Under the pieces are notes generated by a model. That model was not told the origin of the DNA, made no database searches, and saw only the letters and a list, made by a program, of their open reading frames with translations. Positions 16,848 through 22,756 of a stretch of DNA of 41,769 nt are shown here, piece after piece (positions within the stretch are counted from its first letter, which is position 1; each line of letters opens with the position of its first letter). Origin of the DNA: a virus; the IMG/VR virus record IMGVR_UViG_3300042868_001906, positions 1 through 41,769 of that record. One strand, written 5' to 3'. The position numbers were made by a program, and so were the translations under genes.

Positions 16848-17951
16848 TCAGTTACCGGCTTCCACGATGTACTTACCGTACTTCTTATGGAATTCATCAA
16901 AGTTCTTCAATTGAGAAGGCTCAATCGGGAGCTTGTAAGTTTTCAGTGCAATCTTAGCACCCATCACAACCAACTCAGTTTCAAAGTTCTTCATGATGTA
17001 GCTGAAAAAGTTATCAGCCATAACGTGAAACTCTTTGCTATTGACTTTCTTGTTTTCAATAGAGTCACGCAATTCGTAGCACATAGAAATTGTCAGCGAG
17101 TACATAGCCGAAATTTCTTTCACTGACAAGTCAGTGACTTTACCTGAAAGAATGTCAGATGGCTCGGGCATACGACCTGCGATCTTACGGTGTGCTTGAA
17201 ACTTAACAGCAAGACCTTCACCAACTGCACCTGCAACCAAGTTAAACAATGTATCATTGTCAACGTTGACCTCGTCATGCAACAAGTCAGACACGAAACA
17301 CCAGCTACGAGGTGTAGCAAAAGCACGTGATGCAGACTTAGCATCAAAGTCGTACAAGTCTTGTTTTGCAAAAGACAAGTAACCAACAACGTCTTTGTGA
17401 ATGCCTTTGTTCACAGCCCAGTTCTGCCAAGAAGCAAAGTCGGCTCGCATTTCAACGTGAACGAAACGATTAGCGAGGGGCATTGGCATGCGATATGTCA
17501 CACCTTTGTCAGAGTCTCGATTACCTGCCGCAACGATAACAACGTTATCGGGAAGATTGTACTTACCAACACGACGGTTCAGAATCAACTGATAACCTGC
17601 AGCCTGCACTGCTGGGGGTGCCGAGTTCATTTCATCAAGGAACAACACAACGATAGGATGCTCGGCGGCAAATTCTTTGCTCGGCAAGTCAACAGGCTCA
17701 GCCCAGTCCATCTTGTTGATATCTTTGTTGAAGTATGGAATACCGCGAATGTCAGTAGGTTCCATCTGTGCCATACGCAAGTCAATCACCGGGCCGTTCA
17801 GTTCAGCGGCGACCTCAGCAACCACATCAGACTTGCCGATGCCGGGAGGGCCCCAGAGAAACACGGGACGTTTTGCTTTGAATGCTGTCAACAGTGCTTT
17901 ACGTACTTGAACAGAGGTGATTGTCAGATTGTCAGAGAGTTGCGATGCCAT
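16848..17951 (-). CDS. MoxR-type AAA+ ATPase
   Basis: 367 residues. Walker A GPPGIGKSD (34-42), Walker B FLDEMN (104-109) and a sensor-1-like strand VVIVAAGNRDSD are present, with the arginine-rich segment PLANRFVHVEM typical of MoxR/BchI-like ATPases. It probably remodels or loads metal into a partner together with the VWA protein at 15020, two genes downstream. Its own promoter (17991-18019), an AGGAG site and a terminator at 16796 make it a separate transcription unit. Confidence 0.92.
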   Translation of the reverse strand: MASQLSDNLTITSVQVRKALLTAFKAKRPVFLWGPPGIGKSDVVAEVAAELNGPVIDLRMAQMEPTDIRGIPYFNKDINKMDWAEPVDLPSKEFAAEHPIVVLFLDEMNSAPPAVQAAGYQLILNRRVGKYNLPDNVVIVAAGNRDSDKGVTYRMPMPLANRFVHVEMRADFASWQNWAVNKGIHKDVVGYLSFAKQDLYDFDAKSASRAFATPRSWCFVSDLLHDEVNVDNDTLFNLVAGAVGEGLAVKFQAHRKIAGRMPEPSDILSGKVTDLSVKEISAMYSLTISMCYELRDSIENKKVNSKEFHVMADNFFSYIMKNFETELVVMGAKIALKTYKLPIEPSQLKNFDEFHKKYGKYIVEAGN

Positions 17952-17990
17952 TGTGTGCTCCTATGAATGATGGCTTAAGAAAGAAACTGT

Positions 17991-18019
17991 AGTGTAACAG
18001 AGATTTGATTTATCGTCAA
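17991..18019 (-). promoter_or_regulatory. Sigma70 promoter, TTGACG-17-TACACT
   Basis: TTGACG (18014-18019) and TACACT (17991-17996) on the minus strand are 17 bases apart, with TG before the -10. The -35 block AATAATTTGACGATAAATC resembles those before 16309, 18326 and 18799. It drives the MoxR gene. Confidence 0.88.
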
Positions 18020-18026
18020 ATTATTT

Positions 18027-18326
18027 TTACATGATTTGGGCAACGATGCGATTGTACACATCCTTTTTTGCCATCATGTAATCGTAGTCACGTTCGCCGG
18101 GGCGAAAGTTGTTCCATTGATTCTGACCTGCATACGAAATGAGGTCACGCTTCAATGATTCACCTGTATAGCTTGCAATGAAACCGTACAGGTCGTAGTG
18201 TGCGATGAAACCAGAACACTGATAGACAAAGTTGTAACCTGTCTTGTTCAGATTGTCAATGTTTTTGACTGCTTTAACAACGTTAGAGACAATCAATGTT
18301 TTTTGGCGTTCTGTCAGGGGAGTCAT
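18027..18326 (-). CDS. Hypothetical 99-residue protein
   Basis: A soluble helical protein starting MTPLTERQKTLIVSNVVKAV and rich in aromatic residues in its middle (YNFVYQCSGFIAHYDLYGF). No recognised domain. It has its own near-perfect promoter (18359-18387) and an AGGA ribosome-binding site, so it is probably strongly expressed early. Such genes often inhibit or redirect host proteins, but that is only inference. Confidence 0.75.
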   Translation of the reverse strand: MTPLTERQKTLIVSNVVKAVKNIDNLNKTGYNFVYQCSGFIAHYDLYGFIASYTGESLKRDLISYAGQNQWNNFRPGERDYDYMMAKKDVYNRIVAQIM

Positions 18327-18358
18327 TTTAGTTCCTATGTTTCAGTGTCAATACAAGT

Positions 18359-18387
18359 ATTGTATCACAGGGTCCATTTATTGTCAA
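18359..18387 (-). promoter_or_regulatory. Sigma70 promoter, TTGACA-17-TACAAT, extended -10
   Basis: TTGACA (18382-18387) and TACAAT (18359-18364) have 17-base spacing, with TG before the -10. The -10 overlaps an inverted repeat CAATAC-TT-GTATTG, so the 5' end of the mRNA could form a small hairpin. The -35 begins one base after the stop of the gene at 18389. Confidence 0.92.
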
Positions 18388-18388
18388 A

Positions 18389-18799
18389 TTATTCTTCAAA
18401 CGCTCGGCGGAGAATAAGTTCTTGTTTACTAAATGCTTCAATTTCCCAGGGCATACTTAAGTATGCAGTTTTTTTGCTGTACTTTTTTCCCGCCCAAACG
18501 TATGATCCTGACTTTTGGTTCCTCAACGTACCTTTAGCCAATTGCTTTACGTGAACCATTTCGTGTGCAAGTGTCAACCCAATATCTTTCAGGTTGCGGT
18601 GAGGCTTGATGATTACCATATAGCACCCGGTGGCTTCGCTAAGGTCGATAGTTGCACCACTATTTGTGCCGCATTCGTCAGCAATACGAATGACTACTGC
18701 TTTAGTACTATTTTCAAGATTCAGTTGTTTGAACATTGAGGGCAACAGTGCTTCAACGAACTTTTTGTTTCGGCGACTGCCTTCAACTTTGAATTCCAT
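18389..18799 (-). CDS. SprT-like zinc metalloprotease
   Basis: 136 residues. HEMVH (79-83) in LTLAHEMVHVKQLAKG is the HExxH zinc site, and an acidic residue in PWEIEA (about 118-122) fits the third ligand or nearby Glu of SprT-like folds. The N-terminal 60 residues carry the beta strands of this family. Members cleave proteins, often DNA-bound, and in phages the target is unknown. It has its own promoter (18828-18856) and an AAGGA site. Confidence 0.85.
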   Translation of the reverse strand: MEFKVEGSRRNKKFVEALLPSMFKQLNLENSTKAVVIRIADECGTNSGATIDLSEATGCYMVIIKPHRNLKDIGLTLAHEMVHVKQLAKGTLRNQKSGSYVWAGKKYSKKTAYLSMPWEIEAFSKQELILRRAFEE

Positions 18800-18827
18800 A
18801 TCCGAGTCCTTAATCTACACAGTACAT

Positions 18828-18856
18828 AGTATAGCACAACGGGTAATTATTGTCAA
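18828..18856 (-). promoter_or_regulatory. Sigma70 promoter, TTGACA-17-TATACT, extended -10
   Basis: TTGACA (18851-18856) and TATACT (18828-18833) on the minus strand are separated by 17 bases, with TG one base before the -10. The block AATAATTTGACAATAA matches the neighbouring early promoters. Confidence 0.9.
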
Positions 18857-18857
18857 A

Positions 18858-19112
18858 TTATTTCATCAAGTTTGCCATAACCAAAAGTTTTTCTAAATGG
18901 TCTATTGCTTTATTTATTTTTTCAAGATGAGCATCAATCGTAGAGTGCATACGTTTGCGTCTTGCTTCAACTTCTGCTTTGCTCAACTCAGTCACCATGT
19001 TTGTGATATTGTTGAGCATTCGCTGTAAGTCCGGGTTGTACCCAATGCCATTCATTTGAGTACGCAAATTTGTATGTACGTTTTGCCAGTCAAGTGATGT
19101 ATCAATTTTCAT
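18858..19112 (-). CDS. Hypothetical helical protein, predicted leaderless mRNA
   Basis: 84 residues, almost all helical and charged (NNITNMVTELSKAEVEARRK, DHLEKLLVMANLMK), likely a coiled-coil oligomer. No domain recognised. The consensus -10 TATAAT ends only six bases before the ATG, so transcription should start at or beside the ATG and there is no Shine-Dalgarno sequence. This suggests leaderless translation. Confidence 0.7.
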   Translation of the reverse strand: MKIDTSLDWQNVHTNLRTQMNGIGYNPDLQRMLNNITNMVTELSKAEVEARRKRMHSTIDAHLEKINKAIDHLEKLLVMANLMK

Positions 19113-19118
19113 AATGCA

Positions 19119-19147
19119 ATTATATCATGCTATGGATTTTAAGTCAA
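19119..19147 (-). promoter_or_regulatory. Sigma70 promoter, TTGACT-17-TATAAT, extended -10
   Basis: TTGACT (19142-19147) and TATAAT (19119-19124) have 17-base spacing and a TG before the -10. The -35 starts directly after the stop codon of the gene at 19148. Confidence 0.9.
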
Positions 19148-19642
19148 TCACAAATTATGTTGTATGCAAAATTCTTTGACAGTTTCATAGTCAACTTCCA
19201 AATCTATGATACCAACTGTAAGTAAGTATCGGGTGTTATCGCTTAAGTTTAGCACTGCATGGGGCTTTGAGGTATTAAAAATATAATACGATGAATCTTC
19301 ATACATTAATTGTTCAATCTTAGTTACTTCAGCACTTGCTGTTTTTTCACCAAACATCGTATAGCTATCTGGACCTTCAAGCATCATATTCACGGCAACA
19401 TGCCTTGATGCATCAACATGGAAAGCATAATAATTCTTAGGATCCATCTTGAATATTCCGGGCTTGATAGTAAACCTCTTACTCAACGCTACAACTAATG
19501 GATCGTTTTCTAGTATGTGCATAGGGACAGGCATGACATTAAATCCCCGTAGCAACATCCATTCACCGGGGTGCGAATTCTTTGCTAGTGATATTAATTC
19601 TTCTTTGATGAGGCTTTTGGAGTTTAACTTATAATGTGTCAT
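19148..19642 (-). CDS. Putative 2OG-Fe(II) oxygenase/hydroxylase-like protein
   Basis: 164 residues. A possible iron triad is visible: H75-V-D77 in AFHVDAS and H128 in SKPHAVLNL, with Arg138 in DNTRYLLTV suited to bind 2-oxoglutarate. Spacing and strand pattern resemble small aspartyl/asparaginyl or prolyl hydroxylase-like proteins. Substrate unknown. It lies immediately downstream of the tmRNA terminator. No Shine-Dalgarno sequence is seen, and a TATAAATA box ends 4 bases before the ATG, so its expression may be late and leaderless. Confidence 0.65.
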   Translation of the reverse strand: MTHYKLNSKSLIKEELISLAKNSHPGEWMLLRGFNVMPVPMHILENDPLVVALSKRFTIKPGIFKMDPKNYYAFHVDASRHVAVNMMLEGPDSYTMFGEKTASAEVTKIEQLMYEDSSYYIFNTSKPHAVLNLSDNTRYLLTVGIIDLEVDYETVKEFCIQHNL

Positions 19643-19646
19643 GCAT

Positions 19647-19654
19647 TATTTATA
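19647..19654 (-). promoter_or_regulatory. TATAAATA late-promoter-like box
   Basis: The minus strand reads TATAAATA, the exact T4 late consensus, between the tmRNA terminator and the ATG at 19642. The 4-base distance to the ATG would give a leaderless mRNA, so it may be a chance match. Confidence 0.4.
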
Positions 19655-19657
19655 AGG

Positions 19658-19681
19658 GAAAAGGCACCGAAGTGCCTTTTC
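19658..19681 (-). terminator. UUCG-loop terminator after tmRNA
   Basis: A perfect 10-bp stem, GAAAAGGCAC with GTGCCTTTTC, closed by TTCG on the minus strand. The A and U tracts are built into the stem. It ends the tmRNA transcript. The plus strand has the same stem and could also terminate. Confidence 0.9.
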
Positions 19682-19908
19682 TGAGTTTCTGTTACTAGGT
19701 ATGTCTTACCCTAGGATGCTTTTATCAAGCAGCCAATGCGTAAACTGAATCGTTTGCATTTATGGTTTTTTGCTTCTACGACCGGGACCAACGTCTTTCT
19801 ATGCTATGAGCATAACGACTATTATATTTTCCCCCAATCCTAACGGCTTCTACATTGCCGGACTGTCCATTTCAATACTTGTGACCCTGTCGAAACCATG
19901 GCAGGCCC
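19682..19908 (-). ncRNA. ssrA: Permuted tmRNA, coding (5') piece
   Basis: On the minus strand the mature 5' end GGGCCTG begins at 19908 and is followed by GGTTTCGACAGG, the near-invariant tmRNA D-loop signature. GGGCCUG pairs with CAGGUCC of the acceptor piece (20057-20063) in seven pairs, with G3-U70 as the alanine identity pair. ACAGUC (19861-19866) pairs with GACUGU (20109-20114) as part of helix 2. CGGC/GCCG plus AAU/AUU form a PK1-type pseudoknot (19836-19860), followed by UAGUC and the resume codon at 19816. A downstream hairpin (CUAGGGUA with UACCUAG) resembles later tmRNA helices. The 3' end is approximate. Confidence 0.93.
19799..19816 (-). other. tmRNA resume ORF encoding VMLIA then stop
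   Basis: Directly after AATAGTC the minus strand reads GTT ATG CTC ATA GCA TAG. With the alanine carried by tmRNA the tag would be A-VMLIA, much shorter than the 8-15 residues usual in bacteria, but with a small hydrophobic end resembling the LAA/LVA degrons recognised by ClpXP. The frame is set by the conserved UAGUC before the resume codon. The tag lies in a small hairpin (UAUGC with GCAUA). Confidence 0.8.
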
Positions 19909-19921
19909 ATCATAAGAAAAC

Positions 19922-20038
19922 TTAACCTAAATCGTGTAGGATACGCCAGTCGGTATCAGTAAATTTATACATTCCAAAACGCTTGCCGCTAGGCAATCTT
20001 TTACCGCCATTCAAATAATACAATAATTTAGGTTTCAT
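19922..20038 (-). CDS. 38-codon ORF inside the tmRNA intervening segment
   Basis: The 144-base segment between the CCA end of the acceptor piece and the mature 5' end of the coding piece holds an ATG-TAA frame of 38 codons, starting MKPKLLYYLNGGKRLP and containing FGMYKFTDTDWRILHDL. The composition is protein-like, with a basic first half and a FTDTDW end. The ribosome-binding site is weak (AAGAAAG). Nothing equivalent is expected in ordinary permuted tmRNA genes, where this loop is non-coding and removed. Function unknown. Confidence 0.55.
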   Translation of the reverse strand: MKPKLLYYLNGGKRLPSGKRFGMYKFTDTDWRILHDLG

Positions 20039-20052
20039 TTCAAACTTTCTTA

Positions 20053-20121
20053 TGGTGGACCTGGCGGGAGTCGAACCCGCGTCCAAGATCCTTTTCTGTC
20101 TACTTCATACAGTCTTAACTT
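20053..20121 (-). ncRNA. ssrA: Permuted tmRNA, acceptor (3') piece, copy 1
   Basis: On the minus strand this segment ends CAGGTCC-A-CCA with the CCA encoded (terminal A at 20053). The T arm is GCGGG-TTCGACT-CCCGC, with a canonical T-loop. GACUGU pairs with the coding piece. It precedes the coding piece in the transcript, which defines a circularly permuted gene. Its 5' end is set approximately from the promoter at 20124-20152. Confidence 0.92.
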
Positions 20122-20123
20122 AC

Positions 20124-20152
20124 ATTATATAACATCACATAGTTGATATCAA
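20124..20152 (-). promoter_or_regulatory. tmRNA promoter, TTGATA-17-TATAAT, under an 18-bp palindrome
   Basis: TTGATA (20147-20152) and TATAAT (20124-20129) on the minus strand are spaced by 17 bases, ending just before the tmRNA acceptor piece. The -35 lies within a perfect 18-bp palindrome, ATAGTTGATATCAACTAT (20139-20156), which could be an operator for a dimeric repressor. Confidence 0.85.
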
Positions 20153-20166
20153 CTATTTTGGGTATG

Positions 20167-20856
20167 TTACGGTGCTACAGTGTTATTATTCGTAGTAGTT
20201 GTACTAGTAGTTACGTTTGGTTGCAACTGTGGAATAGTGTCTACTAATGTTTGAATACTTGTATTAGCGGCATTAGACACATTAGTAATAGCAGTATTGC
20301 TACTAGCATTTACATTAGTCACCGCAGTTAATCCCGCAGCCGCAGTAGTTCCAACTTGTGCAATCCCGGTCTTCGCTACATCAGTTACAGCAGTAAATCC
20401 TGAATTGGCAATAGCAGTGTTAGATGTTGCCATATTGCCGTTCATTGTAGCAAATGTATCATTAGTGCTTTTTGCAACTGCGGCTGCATTGTTGCTCTGT
20501 GTTATAGCAACTTGACGATTGGCACTGATGCTATAAAATTGAGTTAAGCTAGGCAATAATATACTGGTCCATTGTAGTGCGGTGTCACCAAACGTTTTTG
20601 GAGGATTAACTTGTTGAACTCTGGGGCTGTTTCCAGACTGTGATCCAAAATTGATGCTCATAACGGCAGCAACACGTGCGCCGGGATCAGCAGTTTTTGC
20701 GATTTCTGCCAAGGCCGCATATCTTGCTGTGTCGGACATAGCCTGGGCCTGTGCAATTTTTTGTTGTGTCTCGGCATACAACTGGTAGTCTTTGTTGGTA
20801 GCACAACCGACTGTCATGACAGCTACGGTAAGTGCGATTGCTATATTTTTTATCAT
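20167..20856 (-). CDS. Lipoprotein rich in Asn/Thr/Ala repeats
   Basis: 229 residues. The signal peptide MIKNIAIALTVAVMTVGCAT has a lipobox with Cys18, so it is anchored in a membrane facing the periplasm. The middle helix (25-65) is Ala/Gln rich, and the C-terminal 90 residues are low-complexity with TAVTNV, NTAITNVSNAANTS and a Thr/Asn tail. A virion or cell-envelope role such as superinfection exclusion is possible. A CAGGAG site precedes the ATG; CTAAATAA upstream resembles late boxes. Confidence 0.78.
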   Translation of the reverse strand: MIKNIAIALTVAVMTVGCATNKDYQLYAETQQKIAQAQAMSDTARYAALAEIAKTADPGARVAAVMSINFGSQSGNSPRVQQVNPPKTFGDTALQWTSILLPSLTQFYSISANRQVAITQSNNAAAVAKSTNDTFATMNGNMATSNTAIANSGFTAVTDVAKTGIAQVGTTAAAGLTAVTNVNASSNTAITNVSNAANTSIQTLVDTIPQLQPNVTTSTTTTNNNTVAP

Positions 20857-20895
20857 ACATTTCTCCTGAGTAGATGTAATTATTTAGTCAATTTA

Positions 20896-21009
20896 TTAAC
20901 TTTTAGGTTGAAAAGTCACTGATCCTACTAATTTACGGGTGACCCTGTCATAGAATATGACTGGCCTAATAGGAATAAGCTTACCATTTACCTGCAGGGC
21001 ATTTGGCAA
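20896..21009 (-). CDS. Possible small protein overlapping the zinc-ribbon gene
   Basis: This frame, from a TTG at 21009 (or a GTG at 21084), reads LPNALQVNGKLIPIRPVIFY and then DRVTRKLVGSVTFQPKS. The sequence looks like a real beta-rich protein, but no ATG is available and no Shine-Dalgarno sequence is obvious. It overlaps the end of the zinc-ribbon gene in another frame. It may be a coupled small gene, or the remainder of a longer ancestral gene. The rest of the gap to 20856 shows only a promoter-like region. Confidence 0.35.
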   Translation of the reverse strand: MPNALQVNGKLIPIRPVIFYDRVTRKLVGSVTFQPKS

Positions 21010-21103
21010 AAGGCAATAAAGTCTTTGCAGGCATGTAGCATCCACACAATTTACAAGCTTTGTTTTGCGGAGTATAGTTTTCACACACTATACAACTTTT
21101 CAT
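20981..21103 (-). CDS. Small zinc-ribbon protein (40 residues)
   Basis: A 40-codon frame starting MKSCIVCENYTPQ with two CxxC pairs (C4/C7 and C17/C20), a further Cys22 and C35 in AKCPAGKW. The CxxC-CxxC pattern indicates a zinc knuckle. I recall similar small proteins with a KLCGC...KCP-x-GKW ending in T4-like phages of cyanobacteria and marine bacteria. It was missed by simple length cutoffs. Role unknown, perhaps nucleic-acid or protein binding. Confidence 0.75.
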   Translation of the reverse strand: MKSCIVCENYTPQNKACKLCGCYMPAKTLLPFAKCPAGKW

Positions 21104-21114
21104 TTTAGAATTCA

Positions 21115-21798
21115 TCATATGTTTACTTTAACATTTAATTCTAAAAGCTTTCCTATATACTTATGACCATTACTATTCCAATGTTTAGGGTCTTTGGGTT
21201 CAGGAAATTTAGAAACCATGTCAGCACTATCATAGTGAAATATTTTTTTAGAAAATCCTTCAATATAAGCCGGGCTATGATTTACAATAACATGCGGAAT
21301 CCCTGATTCTTCTAACTCACGAAACATACCAGATAACATTAATCTAAAATAATCTGCCCGAATGTATAAATCATCATATGTTGCTACAAATTCATTGAAT
21401 ACCCTATCATTTTTCAAAACGATAGATGAAAACGGTAAGGAGTGAATACATGGGGTATTGCCTTCATTAGCAGGATTTTCTTTTCTAGTATTGAATATAA
21501 AATCCTTCAGGGCAGGTCTATCTACCAAACAAAAATCCGGATCAGTGTAATCAAATCTAAACTCTGTGGTTAAGTTTATTAAAATAATCTTAGGACGCTT
21601 ACGTATTGCGTACTGAGCCTGTTTAATAATAGCGTAATTAGAGGCTCCGTTGAAGGCTAAATTAGTAAAGCTTAAATTTTTAGCATTACAAAAGAACTCA
21701 AAATAAGGCTGGTGATACCCATCCTCATGAGGATTATCATTTGAACGATAATAACCAGTAGAAAAACTACACCCACATATATATGCATCTACACTCAT
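21115..21798 (-). CDS. SGNH-hydrolase-like protein, duplicated copy 2
   Basis: 227 residues. The block I motif GCSFSTG (9-15) contains the expected nucleophile Ser after a Cys. FNGASNYAI gives the Gly/Asn oxyanion region, and DPKHWNSNGHKY near the C-terminus carries the Asp-His pair. It is clearly paralogous to the gene at 22085 (shared YICGCSFSTG, FNG-S/A-SNY, N-DGH/NGH end). Such enzymes add or remove acyl groups on sugars, or are esterases. The ATG overlaps the stop of 21795 (ATGA). Confidence 0.82.
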   Translation of the reverse strand: MSVDAYICGCSFSTGYYRSNDNPHEDGYHQPYFEFFCNAKNLSFTNLAFNGASNYAIIKQAQYAIRKRPKIILINLTTEFRFDYTDPDFCLVDRPALKDFIFNTRKENPANEGNTPCIHSLPFSSIVLKNDRVFNEFVATYDDLYIRADYFRLMLSGMFRELEESGIPHVIVNHSPAYIEGFSKKIFHYDSADMVSKFPEPKDPKHWNSNGHKYIGKLLELNVKVNI

Positions 21799-21977
21799 TT
21801 TTCACCCGGATATAAAGTATTAAATCGGTCCTTCAACCAAGCCCACTCATAACTGTCACGTAGTTCAAAGAAGTCACCACCAACACTTTCAAAGTTACTC
21901 CAATCATATGTGCATACAGCGTATATCCAATATATGTGCAACCCGATAATTAACAGTGAGAGAACAACAGTAGTCAT
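21795..21977 (-). CDS. Small membrane protein carrying a copy of the giant protein's tail
   Basis: 60 residues from the ATG at 21977; a GTG at 22007 would start inside the tmRNA acceptor and is rejected. Residues 3-22 form a membrane helix. Residues 31-57 (SVGGDFFELRDSYEWAWLK and a following R-F-TLYP) closely match the last ~27 residues of the 1439-residue protein at 22746. It is therefore a fragment of that gene newly fused to a membrane start. It directly precedes an SGNH gene, as the original tail does, pointing to segmental duplication. Confidence 0.72.
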   Translation of the reverse strand: MTTVVLSLLIIGLHIYWIYAVCTYDWSNFESVGGDFFELRDSYEWAWLKDRFNTLYPGEK

Positions 21978-21988
21978 AAAATTTCTTT

Positions 21989-22056
21989 TGGTGGACCTGG
22001 CGGGCACTGCCCCCGCGTCTTGAACTTATTTCTCATCGCTTCATACAGCAATAACT
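21989..22056 (-). ncRNA. Orphan tmRNA acceptor piece, copy 2
   Basis: The minus strand ends CAGGTCC-A-CCA, identical to copy 1, and shares GTAAGTTA near its 5' end and GTATGAAG in the middle. The T arm is GCGGG-GGCAGTG-CCCGC: the stem is intact but the loop lacks the TTCGANY sequence. No coding piece follows; the next gene starts 12 bases later. It has its own promoter (22060-22088). It may be an alternative acceptor for the coding piece at 19908, or a decaying duplicate. Confidence 0.85.
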
Positions 22057-22059
22057 TAC

Positions 22060-22088
22060 AGTGTATATTTATTCTTAGTTGTTGTCAA
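22060..22088 (-). promoter_or_regulatory. Promoter of orphan acceptor, TTGACA-17-TACACT
   Basis: TTGACA (22083-22088) and TACACT (22060-22065) on the minus strand are separated by 17 bases. The -10 directly precedes GTAAGTTA, the 5' part of the acceptor-like RNA, as in copy 1. Confidence 0.85.
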
Positions 22089-22756
22089 CTTGATTTGGGT
22101 ATTGTGCTTGACAATACTTTTGATAACATTGAGTGTCCATCCGCATTGAAATGATTAGGATCTGATGCAATAGGGAAGTGTTTGGTAAAAAACTTATAAG
22201 TATACTGAAGAATATGCGGCATTGAAAAAACGTAGTCATCGTTAAAATTCACAACCTTATAAGGTATTCTTGATGATTTAAGTTGATTAATCATACCCAA
22301 AATCATTAACCGATCTATATCACTTTTCAACCAAGGGTCTATAAATGTCGCTACGTATTCAGTGAGTACTCTATTTTTATTTCCATCAACTAGCGTTAGC
22401 AAAGCAGAGGAGTGTACGCATTTGACTATCTCTGGCTCTATTGTATTCTCTCTGTTGTTGAATACAAAGTTAGCAAGTGTAGGCAAGTCTTTTAATCGTG
22501 CCTCTGGGGTAGTCCAATCAAATCGCAATGGGGTAGTAACATTAACTAAAATTAATTTAGGTTGCTGTTTGATTGCATATTCAACTTGTTTTGCTATTCC
22601 ATAATTTGAAGATCCATTGAATGCAACATTCATGAAGGATAGTCCGTTATCTATACAATATAGTTCTGGGTACGGAGTATTATATTCAACCTGTGTATCA
22701 GTACAATACGCTCCGGTAGAGAAGCTACATCCACAAATATATACATCAGGTTTCAT
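22085..22756 (-). CDS. SGNH-hydrolase-like protein, duplicated copy 1
   Basis: 223 residues. GCSFSTG (9-15) holds the putative Ser nucleophile, FNGSSNYGI matches the oxyanion segment, and DPNHFNADGHSML near the C-terminus supplies the Asp-His dyad. It is paralogous to 21115. Its ATG overlaps the stop of the giant gene. An esterase or acyltransferase acting on glycans is the usual role of such SGNH proteins in sugar-modification clusters. Confidence 0.82.
   Translation of the reverse strand: MKPDVYICGCSFSTGAYCTDTQVEYNTPYPELYCIDNGLSFMNVAFNGSSNYGIAKQVEYAIKQQPKLILVNVTTPLRFDWTTPEARLKDLPTLANFVFNNRENTIEPEIVKCVHSSALLTLVDGNKNRVLTEYVATFIDPWLKSDIDRLMILGMINQLKSSRIPYKVVNFNDDYVFSMPHILQYTYKFFTKHFPIASDPNHFNADGHSMLSKVLSSTIPKSS

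Noticed and set aside
20041-20121. Ordinary tRNA gene suggested by the T arm and CCA end
   Set aside because: There is no D arm or anticodon arm upstream; the partner strand of the acceptor stem lies downstream at 19908, as in permuted tmRNA.
21978-22007. GTG start extending the 60-residue membrane protein by ten residues
   Set aside because: The extension is encoded by the tmRNA acceptor stem and T arm, which explains the sequence as RNA.
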